From the NCBI RefSeq assembly GCF_000423665.1, contig NZ_KE384071.1, positions 530,760-594,759 on the forward strand: 64,000 bases of DNA, written 5' to 3'. This document shows, piece by piece, positions 48,170-56,311 of the stretch (its first letter is position 1; each line of letters starts with the position of its first letter). The stretch comes from Solirubrobacter soli DSM 22325. GTDB lineage: Bacteria; Actinomycetota; Thermoleophilia; Solirubrobacterales; Solirubrobacteraceae. Below the pieces are notes generated by a model. It did no database searches. It saw nothing but the letters and a program-made list of their open reading frames with translations, and was not told the origin of the DNA. The translations under genes were made by a program, and so were the position numbers.

Positions 48170-48948
48170 CCTCCGGCGTCGGCGGCCGTGAACGCGACGC
48201 TGTCGCCCTCGGCCAACGGCTCGAGCGCCTCGCGGGCGATCTGATCGCCGTTGAGCGCTGCCAGCACATGCTCGTCGAGGACGACGCCGACCGCGGCGGC
48301 GGCCGCACCAAGGGTCGCCGCGCGCACGTCGGCGGGCGGACGCCGAAGCGGACCGAAGCAGCGGACATGGACGAGCGGCTCCGGCTCGCCGAGAGCGGCG
48401 TCGTAGTCCTCGCGCGTGTTGAGGTTCCGAACGCTCTCGGCATGCGGGAGGTCGTCCAGCCAGCGGGTCTCGCACCGTTCGAACAGGAACGCCGGCTTCA
48501 TCCGGTCGGCCGCCACCAGCTCCGCTACGAGCGGCACGAGCGCCGTCCGATACGCCGCCGCGAGCGGCTGACGGAAGCCGCCGAGGTGCGGCACCGCGGC
48601 GTCCGCGCCCCGCGCCGCGTCACAGACCGCGGCGACGAACCGCGGGTGCAGGAAGGGCATGTCGGTCGAGGCCACGAACGCCACCTCGCCATCGACGGCC
48701 TCCAACCCCGCGAGCAGCCCCTGCAACGGACCCTGACCCTCACGAGCGTCCTCGACCACCTCAACGCCGGCGGGCAGCTCGGGGAGTTCCTGCCCGGGGG
48801 CCCGAACGACGACGACGGGTCCGTCCACCCCTCGTGCGACGACGCCGCACGTTCGCCGCAACAGCGTCGAGCCGTGCCAGTCCAGCCACGCCTTCGGCGT
48901 GCCCATGCGGCTCGAGCGGCCGCCCGCGAGCACGATCCCGGCGGGCAT
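48166..48948 (-). CDS. MobA-MoaD fusion: molybdenum cofactor guanylyltransferase with C-terminal ubiquitin-like sulfur carrier
   Basis: 260 residues from ATG 48948 (TTG 48966 is an alternative). The N-terminal 190 residues are a MobA nucleotidyltransferase: PAGIVLAGGRSSRMGTPKAW, GPLQGLLAGLEA, FVASTDMPFLHP, and the ending VRNLNTREDYDAAL. The last 70 residues (LVHVRCFGPLRRPPADV, LDEHVLAALNGDQIAR, LAEGDSVAFTAADAGG) have the beta-grasp layout of MoaD/ThiS and end exactly in Gly-Gly, the tail that is adenylated and thiocarboxylated by MoeB. One chain could thus take part in pterin dithiolene formation and in GMP attachment. First gene of the operon; 4-bp overlap with the AOR gene. Confidence 0.85.
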   Translation of the reverse strand: MPAGIVLAGGRSSRMGTPKAWLDWHGSTLLRRTCGVVARGVDGPVVVVRAPGQELPELPAGVEVVEDAREGQGPLQGLLAGLEAVDGEVAFVASTDMPFLHPRFVAAVCDAARGADAAVPHLGGFRQPLAAAYRTALVPLVAELVAADRMKPAFLFERCETRWLDDLPHAESVRNLNTREDYDAALGEPEPLVHVRCFGPLRRPPADVRAATLGAAAAAVGVVLDEHVLAALNGDQIAREALEPLAEGDSVAFTAADAGG

Positions 48949-49080
48949 CCCCGCGAGCGTATCCAACCCGTCGGCTCGTGCACCCCCGTGTCTCCGGCGC
49001 CGCTCGGCGACACGATCGTCGCTATTGGAATGGGCGAGGCTCCGCCGACGGCGTTCAGCTCGCGTCGCGGCCTCAGGTGG

Positions 49081-49380
49081 TCAACGTCGCGGCGACCTGC
49101 CTTGTGAGGCGTGGATCGCGGTTGTCGAGGCGTCAGGAGTCGCCCTCGAGGGGCCAGCGCCGCGGGCGAGCAACACGGCCAGTGCATCCGGCGTGATCGA
49201 GCACATCTGGCTCAGGTCGAAGGTGAGTGTGTGATCGTTGGCTTCGGCGAGCTCGATCGCGTCGTCGATGAGCGCGATGGCCGGGTTGTCGAGGGCGCCG
49301 AGGAGGGTGACTCGGGTGCGCGCGAGGGCGGCTGAGACGGTGACGTCGACGCGATGCCACGTCGCGGGAGGAACGGTCAA
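49081..49380 (-). CDS. STAS domain protein (anti-sigma factor antagonist-like)
   Basis: 99 residues. The sequence VTVSAALARTRVTLLGALDNPAIALIDDAIELAEANDHTLTFDLSQMCSITPDALAVLLARG follows the STAS pattern, with the conserved loop DLSQMCSITPDAL where the phosphorylatable Ser/Thr normally lies; here the candidates are Ser and Thr in CSITPD. It starts at a TTG overlapping the stop of the calcium-repeat protein and is the last gene of a four-gene operon with secreted proteins, an unexpected place for a cytoplasmic signalling domain. Partner kinase not seen. Confidence 0.65.
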   Translation of the reverse strand: MTVPPATWHRVDVTVSAALARTRVTLLGALDNPAIALIDDAIELAEANDHTLTFDLSQMCSITPDALAVLLARGAGPSRATPDASTTAIHASQGRSPRR

Positions 49381-49712
49381 CGTCTGGGTCCGAAGTTGAT
49401 CGCGGTGACGATGCGTTCGCCGTGGCGGTCGGCGAGCTCGCGGCTGCTGGCGATGCGCGGTTCGTCGCCGTCGCGGAGCCCGTCGCGGTCGCTGCCGGCG
49501 CGTCGGGGAAGGGTGTTGAGGGTGTACTCGCGGAGGTTGGCGATGCCGTCGTGTTCCGGGTCTTCGGCGTGCCAGGCGCCGTGTAGGTGGTGTCGTTTGG
49601 CCCGTCGTTGAAGTGGGCTCGTGGTGCTGGCGTGGGCGGGCGCGGACACCGCGAGGAGTGCGGCAGCGAACAGAGGCGTGATCGCCACCTTGGCTGCAAG
49701 GGCAAGGGTCAT
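49377..49712 (-). CDS. Small secreted protein with thrombospondin type-3-like calcium repeats
   Basis: 111 residues. Signal peptide ALAAKVAITPLFAAALLAVSAPAHA. The mature part contains WHAEDPEHDGIANLREYTLNT and RAGSDRDGLRDGDEPRI, the DxDxDGxxxxxE / DSDxDGLxDGDE calcium-binding pattern of thrombospondin type-3 and EF-hand-like surface repeats. It overlaps the gene before it and the gene after it by four bases each. Likely an extracellular calcium-dependent accessory to the protease encoded upstream. Confidence 0.75.
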   Translation of the reverse strand: MTLALAAKVAITPLFAAALLAVSAPAHASTTSPLQRRAKRHHLHGAWHAEDPEHDGIANLREYTLNTLPRRAGSDRDGLRDGDEPRIASSRELADRHGERIVTAINFGPRR

Positions 49713-51121
49713 CGGGTGCTCCTGTGCTTGTGTTCGGCGGCCGCGCGGGTGATCGCGAGCGCGGCGATCGGGGCCGTGGGAGCCGAGGTGGAGGAGGTGA
49801 TGCCGTCAGCGTTCTCGGCGACGACGACCACGCGCAGACGATGTCCGAGGTCCCGCGTGGTCGCGATGTAGCGAGCGTCCGACGCGCCGCTGACGTTGAC
49901 CCAGCGGTTGCCGCTCAGCCGTTGCCACGTGCGCGTGTAGCCGTCGGGTGCATTGAGCCAGGTCCCGTCGTCGCCCCGCAGTGTCGCGCCGCGGCGTGCG
50001 TGACCGCCGATCGAGGGCGCTGTGGTCGCCACGGGAGGAGCCGGGACCCACAGTTCGCCTCCGCCGCAGGCAGGGGCGATCGTCGCGCAGGCCGCCATGA
50101 ACGCCGAGTCGTAGGTGTTCCAGTGCGTCGCGAGATAGGAGCCGTCGGCCGGTGCGGGGTTGTAGTAGTCGTCACGGCCACAGTCGTAGCTCTCGTCGAT
50201 CGTGCCGGCGAAGACGGCGCAGTCGTTCTGCATCGCATGCGCGGCGCCGCTGTTCTCGAGGTAACACATGACGTCGGCGCCCTGCCAGCAGTGGCCGTAA
50301 GGCGAGCGGTCGACGCCGGTCGCGGGCGCGGTGGAGTGCGGCGCACCCCACTGCACGCCCCCGAGGTTGTGAGTGATCTCGTGCAGGAACCCTTCCGGCC
50401 ACCAACCGCCGCGGGCGGTGCCCGGCGCGGCGCCTCCGTCGCGCGTGAACAGGACCGAGCGCAGGCCTCCGCGATTGTGGACGTTGGCCGCGCCGGGTTG
50501 CTCGCCGGCTGCGCCCATGACGGTCTCGCCGAGCCCGTACTCGATACCCGAAGGCGCGAGGCTGTCGGCCAGGATCAGCGTGTCGCGCGGGCCCGGCGTC
50601 GTGTCGATGGCGCGGCCGACGGCCGCGGTGATCGCGCCGAAGTCCCCGGCGTAGGCGGCCCGCGGACCGGGCAGCGCGACGACGCGCAGATCGACGTACT
50701 GGGGTCCACAGCGCGTGCCCATGTCAAAGCGCAGCGCCTTCGTCCCACCGCTCTGGGCGCTGAGAAACCGCTCGGTGATCGCGACGTCGGCCTGCAGCGC
50801 GTCCTTGAAACCGGCGAAGCGATCCGGTCGGTCGGCCGCGTACGCGTAGACGACCTTCAATTGCGCCGCCGTCTGCGGCGCGGAGGCGTTGAGGGTGCCT
50901 TCGTCGGCGGTCTCGTCGCCGCACCAGGTCGCGGGCAGGCCGTCCGGCCCATCCGCCTGGCTCTGAGCCACGGTGACCGCCGCCGCCAGATGCACGCTCG
51001 CCAGCTCAGACCGCGTGTCGCGATGGATCGCGATGTCCGGACGATGGCCGGGCATCGCGAAGATCGGCAGCGCCAGCGCGGCCGCGATCACGACGGCGCT
51101 GCCCGCTAGGGGGAACCTCAC
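49709..51121 (-). CDS. Secreted metzincin-like metalloprotease with C-terminal Ig-like domain
   Basis: 470 residues. N-terminal signal (LAGSAVVIAAALALPIFA). The zinc motif is HEITHNLGGVQ (247-257), an HExxHxxGxxQ in which the usual third metzincin ligand is Gln; His262 in APHS could substitute. DVMCYLE about thirty residues later fits a Met-turn. Several cysteines suggest disulfides. The last 100 residues (PSIGGHARRGATLRGDDGTW, RYIATTRDLGHRLRVVVVAEN) are the actinobacterial Ig-like repeat frequent in Solirubrobacterales exported proteins. GTG 51121 overlaps the CAP gene stop. Activity is inferred; the altered third ligand is a caution. Confidence 0.75.
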   Translation of the reverse strand: MRFPLAGSAVVIAAALALPIFAMPGHRPDIAIHRDTRSELASVHLAAAVTVAQSQADGPDGLPATWCGDETADEGTLNASAPQTAAQLKVVYAYAADRPDRFAGFKDALQADVAITERFLSAQSGGTKALRFDMGTRCGPQYVDLRVVALPGPRAAYAGDFGAITAAVGRAIDTTPGPRDTLILADSLAPSGIEYGLGETVMGAAGEQPGAANVHNRGGLRSVLFTRDGGAAPGTARGGWWPEGFLHEITHNLGGVQWGAPHSTAPATGVDRSPYGHCWQGADVMCYLENSGAAHAMQNDCAVFAGTIDESYDCGRDDYYNPAPADGSYLATHWNTYDSAFMAACATIAPACGGGELWVPAPPVATTAPSIGGHARRGATLRGDDGTWLNAPDGYTRTWQRLSGNRWVNVSGASDARYIATTRDLGHRLRVVVVAENADGITSSTSAPTAPIAALAITRAAAEHKHRSTR

Positions 51122-51708
51122 AGCTTCACGCCGAAGTCGGTCGTGTATGTGGCGCCGACACCCGCGTCCTTCGGGACACCTGGCCGCACGCCGATACCGA
51201 GCTCGCGGTAACCCGCCTTGAGGATGTTGGCCCGATGACCGCTGGAACGCATCCAGGCGTCATGTATGCCGCGCGGCGTGCTCACGTCGCCGGTGCCCCA
51301 CGCCAGGTTCTCTCCCAGCGACCAGGCCGCTGTGCGGCTCGTGTACCCGGCGGCGAGGATCCGATCGACGAACGTATCGCCGTCCAGCGACGTGTGGGCG
51401 AAGTAGCCGTTGCGGACCATGTCCGAGGAATGCGCGACCGCGGCCGAGCGCAACTTGACGTTCTCGCGCAGAGACACGAGGCCCCGCTGCGAACGCTCGG
51501 CGTTGATGAGGCACAGGACGCCGGTGCGGATCTCGGTGGCGTTGGCAGCCCTGGGCGCGACGTTCACGCTGGGGCACTCGGCGGCCGCGACCGAGGGGGC
51601 GGCAAACGACGGCGAGGTGCTGACGAGCGCCAGCACGCCGCCGATCACCGCGCCGGTCGCGAACAGGCGCAGACGAAACTGCAGGGGAGTCGGGTTCGAC
51701 GGGCTCAT
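51118..51708 (-). CDS. Secreted CAP (SCP/PR-1) domain protein
   Basis: 196 residues from ATG 51708, preceded by GGAG nine bases upstream (TTG 51723 is a weaker alternative). Signal peptide LRLFATGAVIGGVLALVSTSPSFA. The CAP fold follows: LCLINAERSQRGLVSLRENVKL, AVAHSSDMVRNGYFAHTS (His ligand), SLGENLAWGTG, SSGHRANILKAGYRELGIGV (second His) and TYTTDFG. This is the usual bacterial CAP form without extra domains. First gene of an operon with metalloprotease, calcium-repeat and STAS genes. Function of bacterial CAP proteins is mostly unknown. Confidence 0.92.
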   Translation of the reverse strand: MSPSNPTPLQFRLRLFATGAVIGGVLALVSTSPSFAAPSVAAAECPSVNVAPRAANATEIRTGVLCLINAERSQRGLVSLRENVKLRSAAVAHSSDMVRNGYFAHTSLDGDTFVDRILAAGYTSRTAAWSLGENLAWGTGDVSTPRGIHDAWMRSSGHRANILKAGYRELGIGVRPGVPKDAGVGATYTTDFGVKL

Positions 51709-51723
51709 GGGAGCCGTCTCCAA

Positions 51724-52147
51724 TCACTTGCCGGAGGGGAGGGAGCGCTACAGGCGACGCCTCCCGCTCGCTGCGAGCCGGTGCTCGCAGCGACGGGCAA
51801 ACGTCGGGCTCGCGTGCCGGTGGAGCGGCACTCAGCGAACCGGACGTCAAGGGCCGCGGGACGCAGGCGGCGGACCTACACAGGCCCCGCCCGACATATG
51901 GCGCACCGCTCCTGGCGAGCACGCTGTATTGAGCCCAGTCCCTGGGCCAAGGACGAACGCTCGGCTGAGCGCTCTCGGCATTGACTCCAGTGTGCGAGGA
52001 GCCTGCGAGGCTCAACCGTGCTCCAGAAGTTAATACTGGCGCCAGTGTAGCGTGGGTTCCCTGACTAAAAGGACTATTCTGATCATTTTGTTGCGAGTCG
52101 ATCGATTAACCACAAACCGGACGGGAGCGGTGGCTCGTCGCCCATCG
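51724..52147. promoter_or_regulatory. 424-bp upstream region of the CAP operon with hairpins and a palindrome
   Basis: No gene. CGCTGCGAGC (51769-51778) pairs perfectly with GCTCGCAGCG around CGGT; a second hairpin GTGCCG/CGGCAC lies about 40 bases further upstream on the transcript strand; GAGCCT/AGGCTC lies at 51999-52013. ACTGGCGCCAGT (52035-52046) is a perfect palindrome in an AT-richer block that probably contains the promoter. The transcript leader would be long and structured, but it does not match any riboswitch class I recognise. Confidence 0.5.
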
Positions 52148-55100
52148 CTAAGTCGTCAGCGTGAACCCGCGACTGACGCGGGCGCTTCCGTTCGTGACCG
52201 TCAGCGTGAGTGAGGCCTTACGTGCCGCGCCGATCCGGTTGCGGTCCGCGCGGCTCAGCTTGAGCGTCAGCGTGGCCCCACCGCCGTCCACGAGCTTGAG
52301 CGACTTGACAAGAGTGAACGCGTAGCTGCGCTTGCGGCCCTTGCGCGGTGTGAGCGTGAGCTTCGCCGTGGCCTTGCCGGAGCACGTGCCGCCCGCGCAG
52401 ACCGCGGCGGCGAGGACCATGCCGGCCTTGGGCTTGCCGAGCTTGGTCGACTTGGACTTGGTGAACAGGCGCAGGTTGCCCGCGGAGCCGGCCGCGAATG
52501 GGCTCGCAACCCCCAGCAGTGCGGCGGCCCGCGCCGCCGGGTCGACCGGCACGGGCGTCGGCGTCGGCACCGGGGTCGGCGTCGGCGAGGCCGGAACCGG
52601 GGCCGTGCCGGTCAACGCAACGGTCGCCGGGGAGCTCGGATCGTCGCTCGCGAGGCTGAGCGTCGCCGACTGCGTGCCGCCATGGACGGGCGCGAGCCGG
52701 ACGCTGACGGCACACTCCGAGTACGCGGGGAGCGCGCGGCCGCTGCACTGGTCGGACAGGACCTGGACCGCCCCGGCGTCCGCGCCGCCCGCTGTCAGCG
52801 CGCCGGTGGTCGGGGAAGCCGGGCCGTCGCTCGTGAAGAGCAGGGTGACCGGCGCACCCACGCCGCCGATGTCCGCGAAGCCGAGGTCCGCCGACGCCGG
52901 GCCGTTGACGACGACCGTCGAGCCCGTGTTCACGCTCAAGGTGCCGCGCGAGGCGTCGTAGAAGACGTTGCCGACGGCTTCGATCCTCAAAACGCCTGCA
53001 GTCGTGGTGACGCGCGGGATCGTCACGGTCTCGGCGCCGTCGTTGGGGGTGGAGGCGGCGAGCACCTTCGAGAAGGTTCGCCCGCCGTCCAAGGAGAGGC
53101 TGATCTTCACCGCCGGCGCGAGCGCGTCGGTCCCGTTGACCGCCCACGTGACGGGCAGCGCGGCACCCACGCCGACGCCCGCGTTCGCGGCCTGCGAGGT
53201 GAGCCGGAACGGGCCGGTCGCGGCAGCGACGGTCAGCGCGACGTCGGCCGTGCTGGTCCCGCCGAACCCCGCATGGTTGTCGCGCGCGGTGACCCGGAAG
53301 TGCAGCGTCCGGCTCCCTGCGAGGCCGACCCACGAATTGGTCGGGAGCAGCTCGGAGCGGCACTCGACGTTGGCGGCGCAGGTCCCGGTCCCCGCGTTGG
53401 TGTTGTCGCTGCGCACCTGGGCGAGGTCCGGGAACGAGCGCGAGGTCGTGGTCGTGACGGCGTTCTCACCCACGGGCGGCGCGGAGCCGAAGACCCGGAA
53501 CAGCGGGCCGTCGGACCTGGCGTCGTTCACGAGCGCGGTCCCGGCGGTCGCGCCGTCGTTCTGCTCCCACGAGTAGGTGAGCGTGTCGCCGTCGAGGTCC
53601 GTGCCGGTCGCGTCCAACACGAACGGCGTGCGGGTGGGGATCGTGTAGGCCGCCGAGCCCCTGACCGCGACATCCGGCGAGCGGTTCGCCGTGGTCTGTG
53701 CCGTGCCGCCGAAGCGCGTCGACGTCCCCGCCGGCCAGGTCTCGACGACGAACCCGCCGTCGAAGCCGTTGACGTTGGTGAGCGAGACGAGGCCCGGGGC
53801 GGCGGCGATCGTGAAGCCGCCGTCGGAGGCGCTGGAGACGAACACGCCGCCCAAGCCGGGGAGCCCCCGGAGCGCGGCCTGGATCGTGCCCGCCGAGGCG
53901 CCGTTGTTGATCGCCGCGGTCGTGTTGCCGTTGTAGGTGATCGTGAACGTGTCGCCGGCGCCGAAGTTGTTCAGGGCGACCTGCTGGTAGCTCCCGAACG
54001 CCAGCTCGGGGCGTTGCGCCTGCGCCGCGATCTGCCCGATCGTCGCCTGCGCGAAGTACGGGTCCGAGTGGGGCTGCAGGTCGTCACCGCCGCAGATCCC
54101 CGCGTAAGCCATGACCGAGGAGCCGCCGCCGGGCTCGACGCGGACGGCCTGCGTGCCCGCGAGATAGGCCGCGCACACCAGGCTGGCGAAGGTGTGCTCA
54201 CCGCCGAACTGGTGTCCCACCTCGTGCGCGACGTAGTCGACGTCGAACGCGTCGCCTTCGGGCGTGGTGCTCGCCGTGCACGCGTTGCCCTTGAACGGCG
54301 TGCCGACCACGCCCAGGCCGGCGAGGCCGCCGCCGTTGCCGCCCATGGCCAGGTGGGCGATGTCGTAGTTGGCCGGACCGATGACGCGGGCGGCCACCGC
54401 GTTGGTGCGCGAGAGCGACACGCCGTCGCAGTCATCCAGTTGCCCCGCCGTGTAGCAGGCCGCGGCGCCGCACGGCCCGCCGCCCTGGATCGCCAGGGCG
54501 TCGGTGTCGAGGTTGAGTTGGTCGTTGCCCGCCACCAGGTTCAAATGGATCGCGAGGTCCTGCTCGTAGATCTGGTTGAGCCGGTTGACGAGGACCGCTT
54601 TGGCCACCGTCGTGGTCCCCGCGGTGTCGGTCGCATAGTCCTGGTCGGAGATCAGCGCCAGCCGGTACGTGCGCAGGACGACCGGCTCGTTCGCCGCCGC
54701 ACCCGCGGGGGCGGCCGGAGCGGCGAAGCGCTGGACCGGGCCGGATTCCTCGAACGGCCGCTCGGACACAGCGGTCTGCCGGTGCACGACGTGCCGGCCC
54801 CCGCGCGGATCGACGTACCAGGTCCCCGACGCCGACCGCACCGACGCGTGGAAGCCCACCGGGGTGAGGTCGAGCCGCCCCGTCGCCGACGGGTCGTCGA
54901 GGCCGCGCGCCGTGTACGTCTTGATCTCCGGGTGTTCGGCCGCCAGCGCCGGCTCCATGACCGGCGACTCGGCCACCGCGAACCGCTCGAAACCGCCTTC
55001 CGGCGACGGCACCGAGATGGTCGTCCGACCCCGCTCGAGCACGTCGGCGAGCGCGTGCTGATCGAGCGTGAAGGTCGTGGGCGCGACCCGCTTCCATGCC

Positions 55101-55189
55101 GCTCGCGATGTCGCGGCCGGGTTGGCCGCCGACGCAGTGACCGGCAGCACGAGCAGGCCGGCGACGGCCGCGAGCATCGACGTGCGCAT
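52148..55189 (-). CDS. Large secreted reprolysin-like metallopeptidase
   Basis: 1013 residues from ATG 55189 (signal peptide RTSMLAAVAGLLVLPVTASA). A propeptide-like region (LEADV-type, EHPEIKTYTARGLDDPSATG) precedes a metzincin domain: RTYRLALISDQDYA, LVNRLNQIYEQDLAIHLNLV, DYDIAHL-like NYDIAHLAMG, zinc motif HEVGHQFGGEH (322-332) and Met-turn SVMAYAGICG. The remaining half has a cadherin/PKD-like part (TDLDGDTLTYSWEQND), Ig-like domains, a DUF1573/HYDIN-like segment (STVVVNGPASADLGFADIGG), a PTPVPTPTPVP linker and a basic C-terminal beta domain. This is the M12B-type architecture common in exported actinobacterial and flavobacterial proteases. Probably degrades extracellular protein. Confidence 0.88.
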   Translation of the reverse strand: MRTSMLAAVAGLLVLPVTASAANPAATSRAAWKRVAPTTFTLDQHALADVLERGRTTISVPSPEGGFERFAVAESPVMEPALAAEHPEIKTYTARGLDDPSATGRLDLTPVGFHASVRSASGTWYVDPRGGRHVVHRQTAVSERPFEESGPVQRFAAPAAPAGAAANEPVVLRTYRLALISDQDYATDTAGTTTVAKAVLVNRLNQIYEQDLAIHLNLVAGNDQLNLDTDALAIQGGGPCGAAACYTAGQLDDCDGVSLSRTNAVAARVIGPANYDIAHLAMGGNGGGLAGLGVVGTPFKGNACTASTTPEGDAFDVDYVAHEVGHQFGGEHTFASLVCAAYLAGTQAVRVEPGGGSSVMAYAGICGGDDLQPHSDPYFAQATIGQIAAQAQRPELAFGSYQQVALNNFGAGDTFTITYNGNTTAAINNGASAGTIQAALRGLPGLGGVFVSSASDGGFTIAAAPGLVSLTNVNGFDGGFVVETWPAGTSTRFGGTAQTTANRSPDVAVRGSAAYTIPTRTPFVLDATGTDLDGDTLTYSWEQNDGATAGTALVNDARSDGPLFRVFGSAPPVGENAVTTTTSRSFPDLAQVRSDNTNAGTGTCAANVECRSELLPTNSWVGLAGSRTLHFRVTARDNHAGFGGTSTADVALTVAAATGPFRLTSQAANAGVGVGAALPVTWAVNGTDALAPAVKISLSLDGGRTFSKVLAASTPNDGAETVTIPRVTTTAGVLRIEAVGNVFYDASRGTLSVNTGSTVVVNGPASADLGFADIGGVGAPVTLLFTSDGPASPTTGALTAGGADAGAVQVLSDQCSGRALPAYSECAVSVRLAPVHGGTQSATLSLASDDPSSPATVALTGTAPVPASPTPTPVPTPTPVPVDPAARAAALLGVASPFAAGSAGNLRLFTKSKSTKLGKPKAGMVLAAAVCAGGTCSGKATAKLTLTPRKGRKRSYAFTLVKSLKLVDGGGATLTLKLSRADRNRIGAARKASLTLTVTNGSARVSRGFTLTT

Positions 55190-55394
55190 ACTCGCCACCG
55201 TCTCACGCGGGTCCAATGGACGCCAGGTGTGGCAACGCCCGTGCGCCGCGCGTCCGCCGAACCGACAAAGTGTCTGTTCGCATGCGGACGCGCCGGCACG
55301 GCGTTCAGCTCAGGCGTCGCAACGGAACGGGGCGCGCCCCGCGGCCATCTCGATGCGGTCACGACGCCGGTCGACGGCGGCACGTTCGCCTTCG

Positions 55395-55778
55395 GCGAAT
55401 GACATCCCCTACACGGTCACCGTCACCGACCACGGCGGCGCGGGCGGCGTCCCGACCCTGACGACGGTCGGGCAGAACCAGATGCGCCAGAAGCATCAGG
55501 AGGTCGAGTTCGCCGACGCGGGGGCGGGCCGCACCGCCGGCTCACCGCTGGCCGCGATCGAGATCCATCAGGACGCGGTCGACGGCCCGATCGTCGCCAC
55601 CGCCAACCTGGTCTCGACCGGCGGCACCTCCACCTGGACGAGCCAGACCTTCCCGATCGCGCTGAGCGGCCGGCACGAGCTCTTCCTCGTGTTCCGCTCG
55701 GTCACCGGCGGGTCGACCGGCGGCAACCTGTTCAACCTCAACTGGGCGGAGTTCAACGGAGCGGGCATCGGGACCTGA
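55395..55778 (+). pseudogene. C-terminal remnant of a secreted CBM6-containing protein
   Basis: Reads NDIPYTVTVTDHGGAGGVPT (end of a PKD-like domain), then QKHQEVEFADAGAGRTAGSP and AAIEIHQDAVDGPIVATANL, STGGTSTWTSQTFPI, GRHELFLVFRSV and NLFNLNWAEFNG before TGA. That is the second half of a family-6 carbohydrate-binding module. The first half of the CBM is shortened by an apparent deletion and no catalytic domain or start precedes it. 55190-55394 upstream holds nothing else recognisable. Confidence 0.7.
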
Positions 55779-55903
55779 ACCGCGATCCCCGGGGGCGCCG
55801 CGAGGCGCCCCCGGAGTGATTGCATGTCGAGAACCGCCGGCCGGCTCCGCTCACCAGGTGAAGGGCCTCGACAGACGCGGCCCACGACACCAGGAGAGAC
55901 CCG

Positions 55904-56311
55904 ATGCCGAAGTACCTGCTCCTCAAGCGTTACCGCGGTGGGCCGGAGCCGCACCGTTCCGTGCCGCCGATGGACCAGTGGGCGCCGGAGGACGTCGAGG
56001 CGCACATGGCCTTCCAGAACCACGTCAGCGAGCTGCTCGAGTCCAACGGCGAATACGTCGACGCACAGGCGCTCGCGCCGGCGCAGACGTTCGTGCGCTA
56101 CGGCGGCCCGGACGCCGCGCCGGTCACCACCGACGGCCCGCACCCCGAGACCAGCGACCTGATCGCCGGGTGGTGGATCATCGACGTCGACTCGTACGAG
56201 CGGGCGGTCGAGCTCGCGGCGTACGTCTCCTCCGAGCCCGGCCCGGGCGGGGAGCCGTTGTACGAGTGGATCGACGTCCGGGAGGTCATGTGGGAGCGCC
56301 CGCGGACGTGA
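55904..56311 (+). CDS. YCII-related / DGPF domain protein
   Basis: 135 residues with GGAGA just upstream of ATG 55904. MPKYLLLKRYRGGPEPHRSV opens the dimeric alpha-beta fold; VTTDGPHPETSDLIAGWWIIDVDSYERAVELA contains the DGP(F/H) segment. Proteins of this kind are regularly encoded next to ECF42-type sigma factors, as here, with the stop overlapping the sigma start. Their biochemical role is not established. Confidence 0.9.
   Translation: MPKYLLLKRYRGGPEPHRSVPPMDQWAPEDVEAHMAFQNHVSELLESNGEYVDAQALAPAQTFVRYGGPDAAPVTTDGPHPETSDLIAGWWIIDVDSYERAVELAAYVSSEPGPGGEPLYEWIDVREVMWERPRT

Noticed and set aside
51724-51850. Structured leader of the CAP operon as a c-di-AMP or other known riboswitch
   Set aside because: Strong hairpins but none of the conserved blocks of the ydaO/yuaA, GEMM or cobalamin classes could be found.
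52682-55402. 906-codon plus-strand open frame opposite the metallopeptidase
   Set aside because: Antisense shadow; the minus strand has signal peptide, HExxHxxGxxH and Met-turn.
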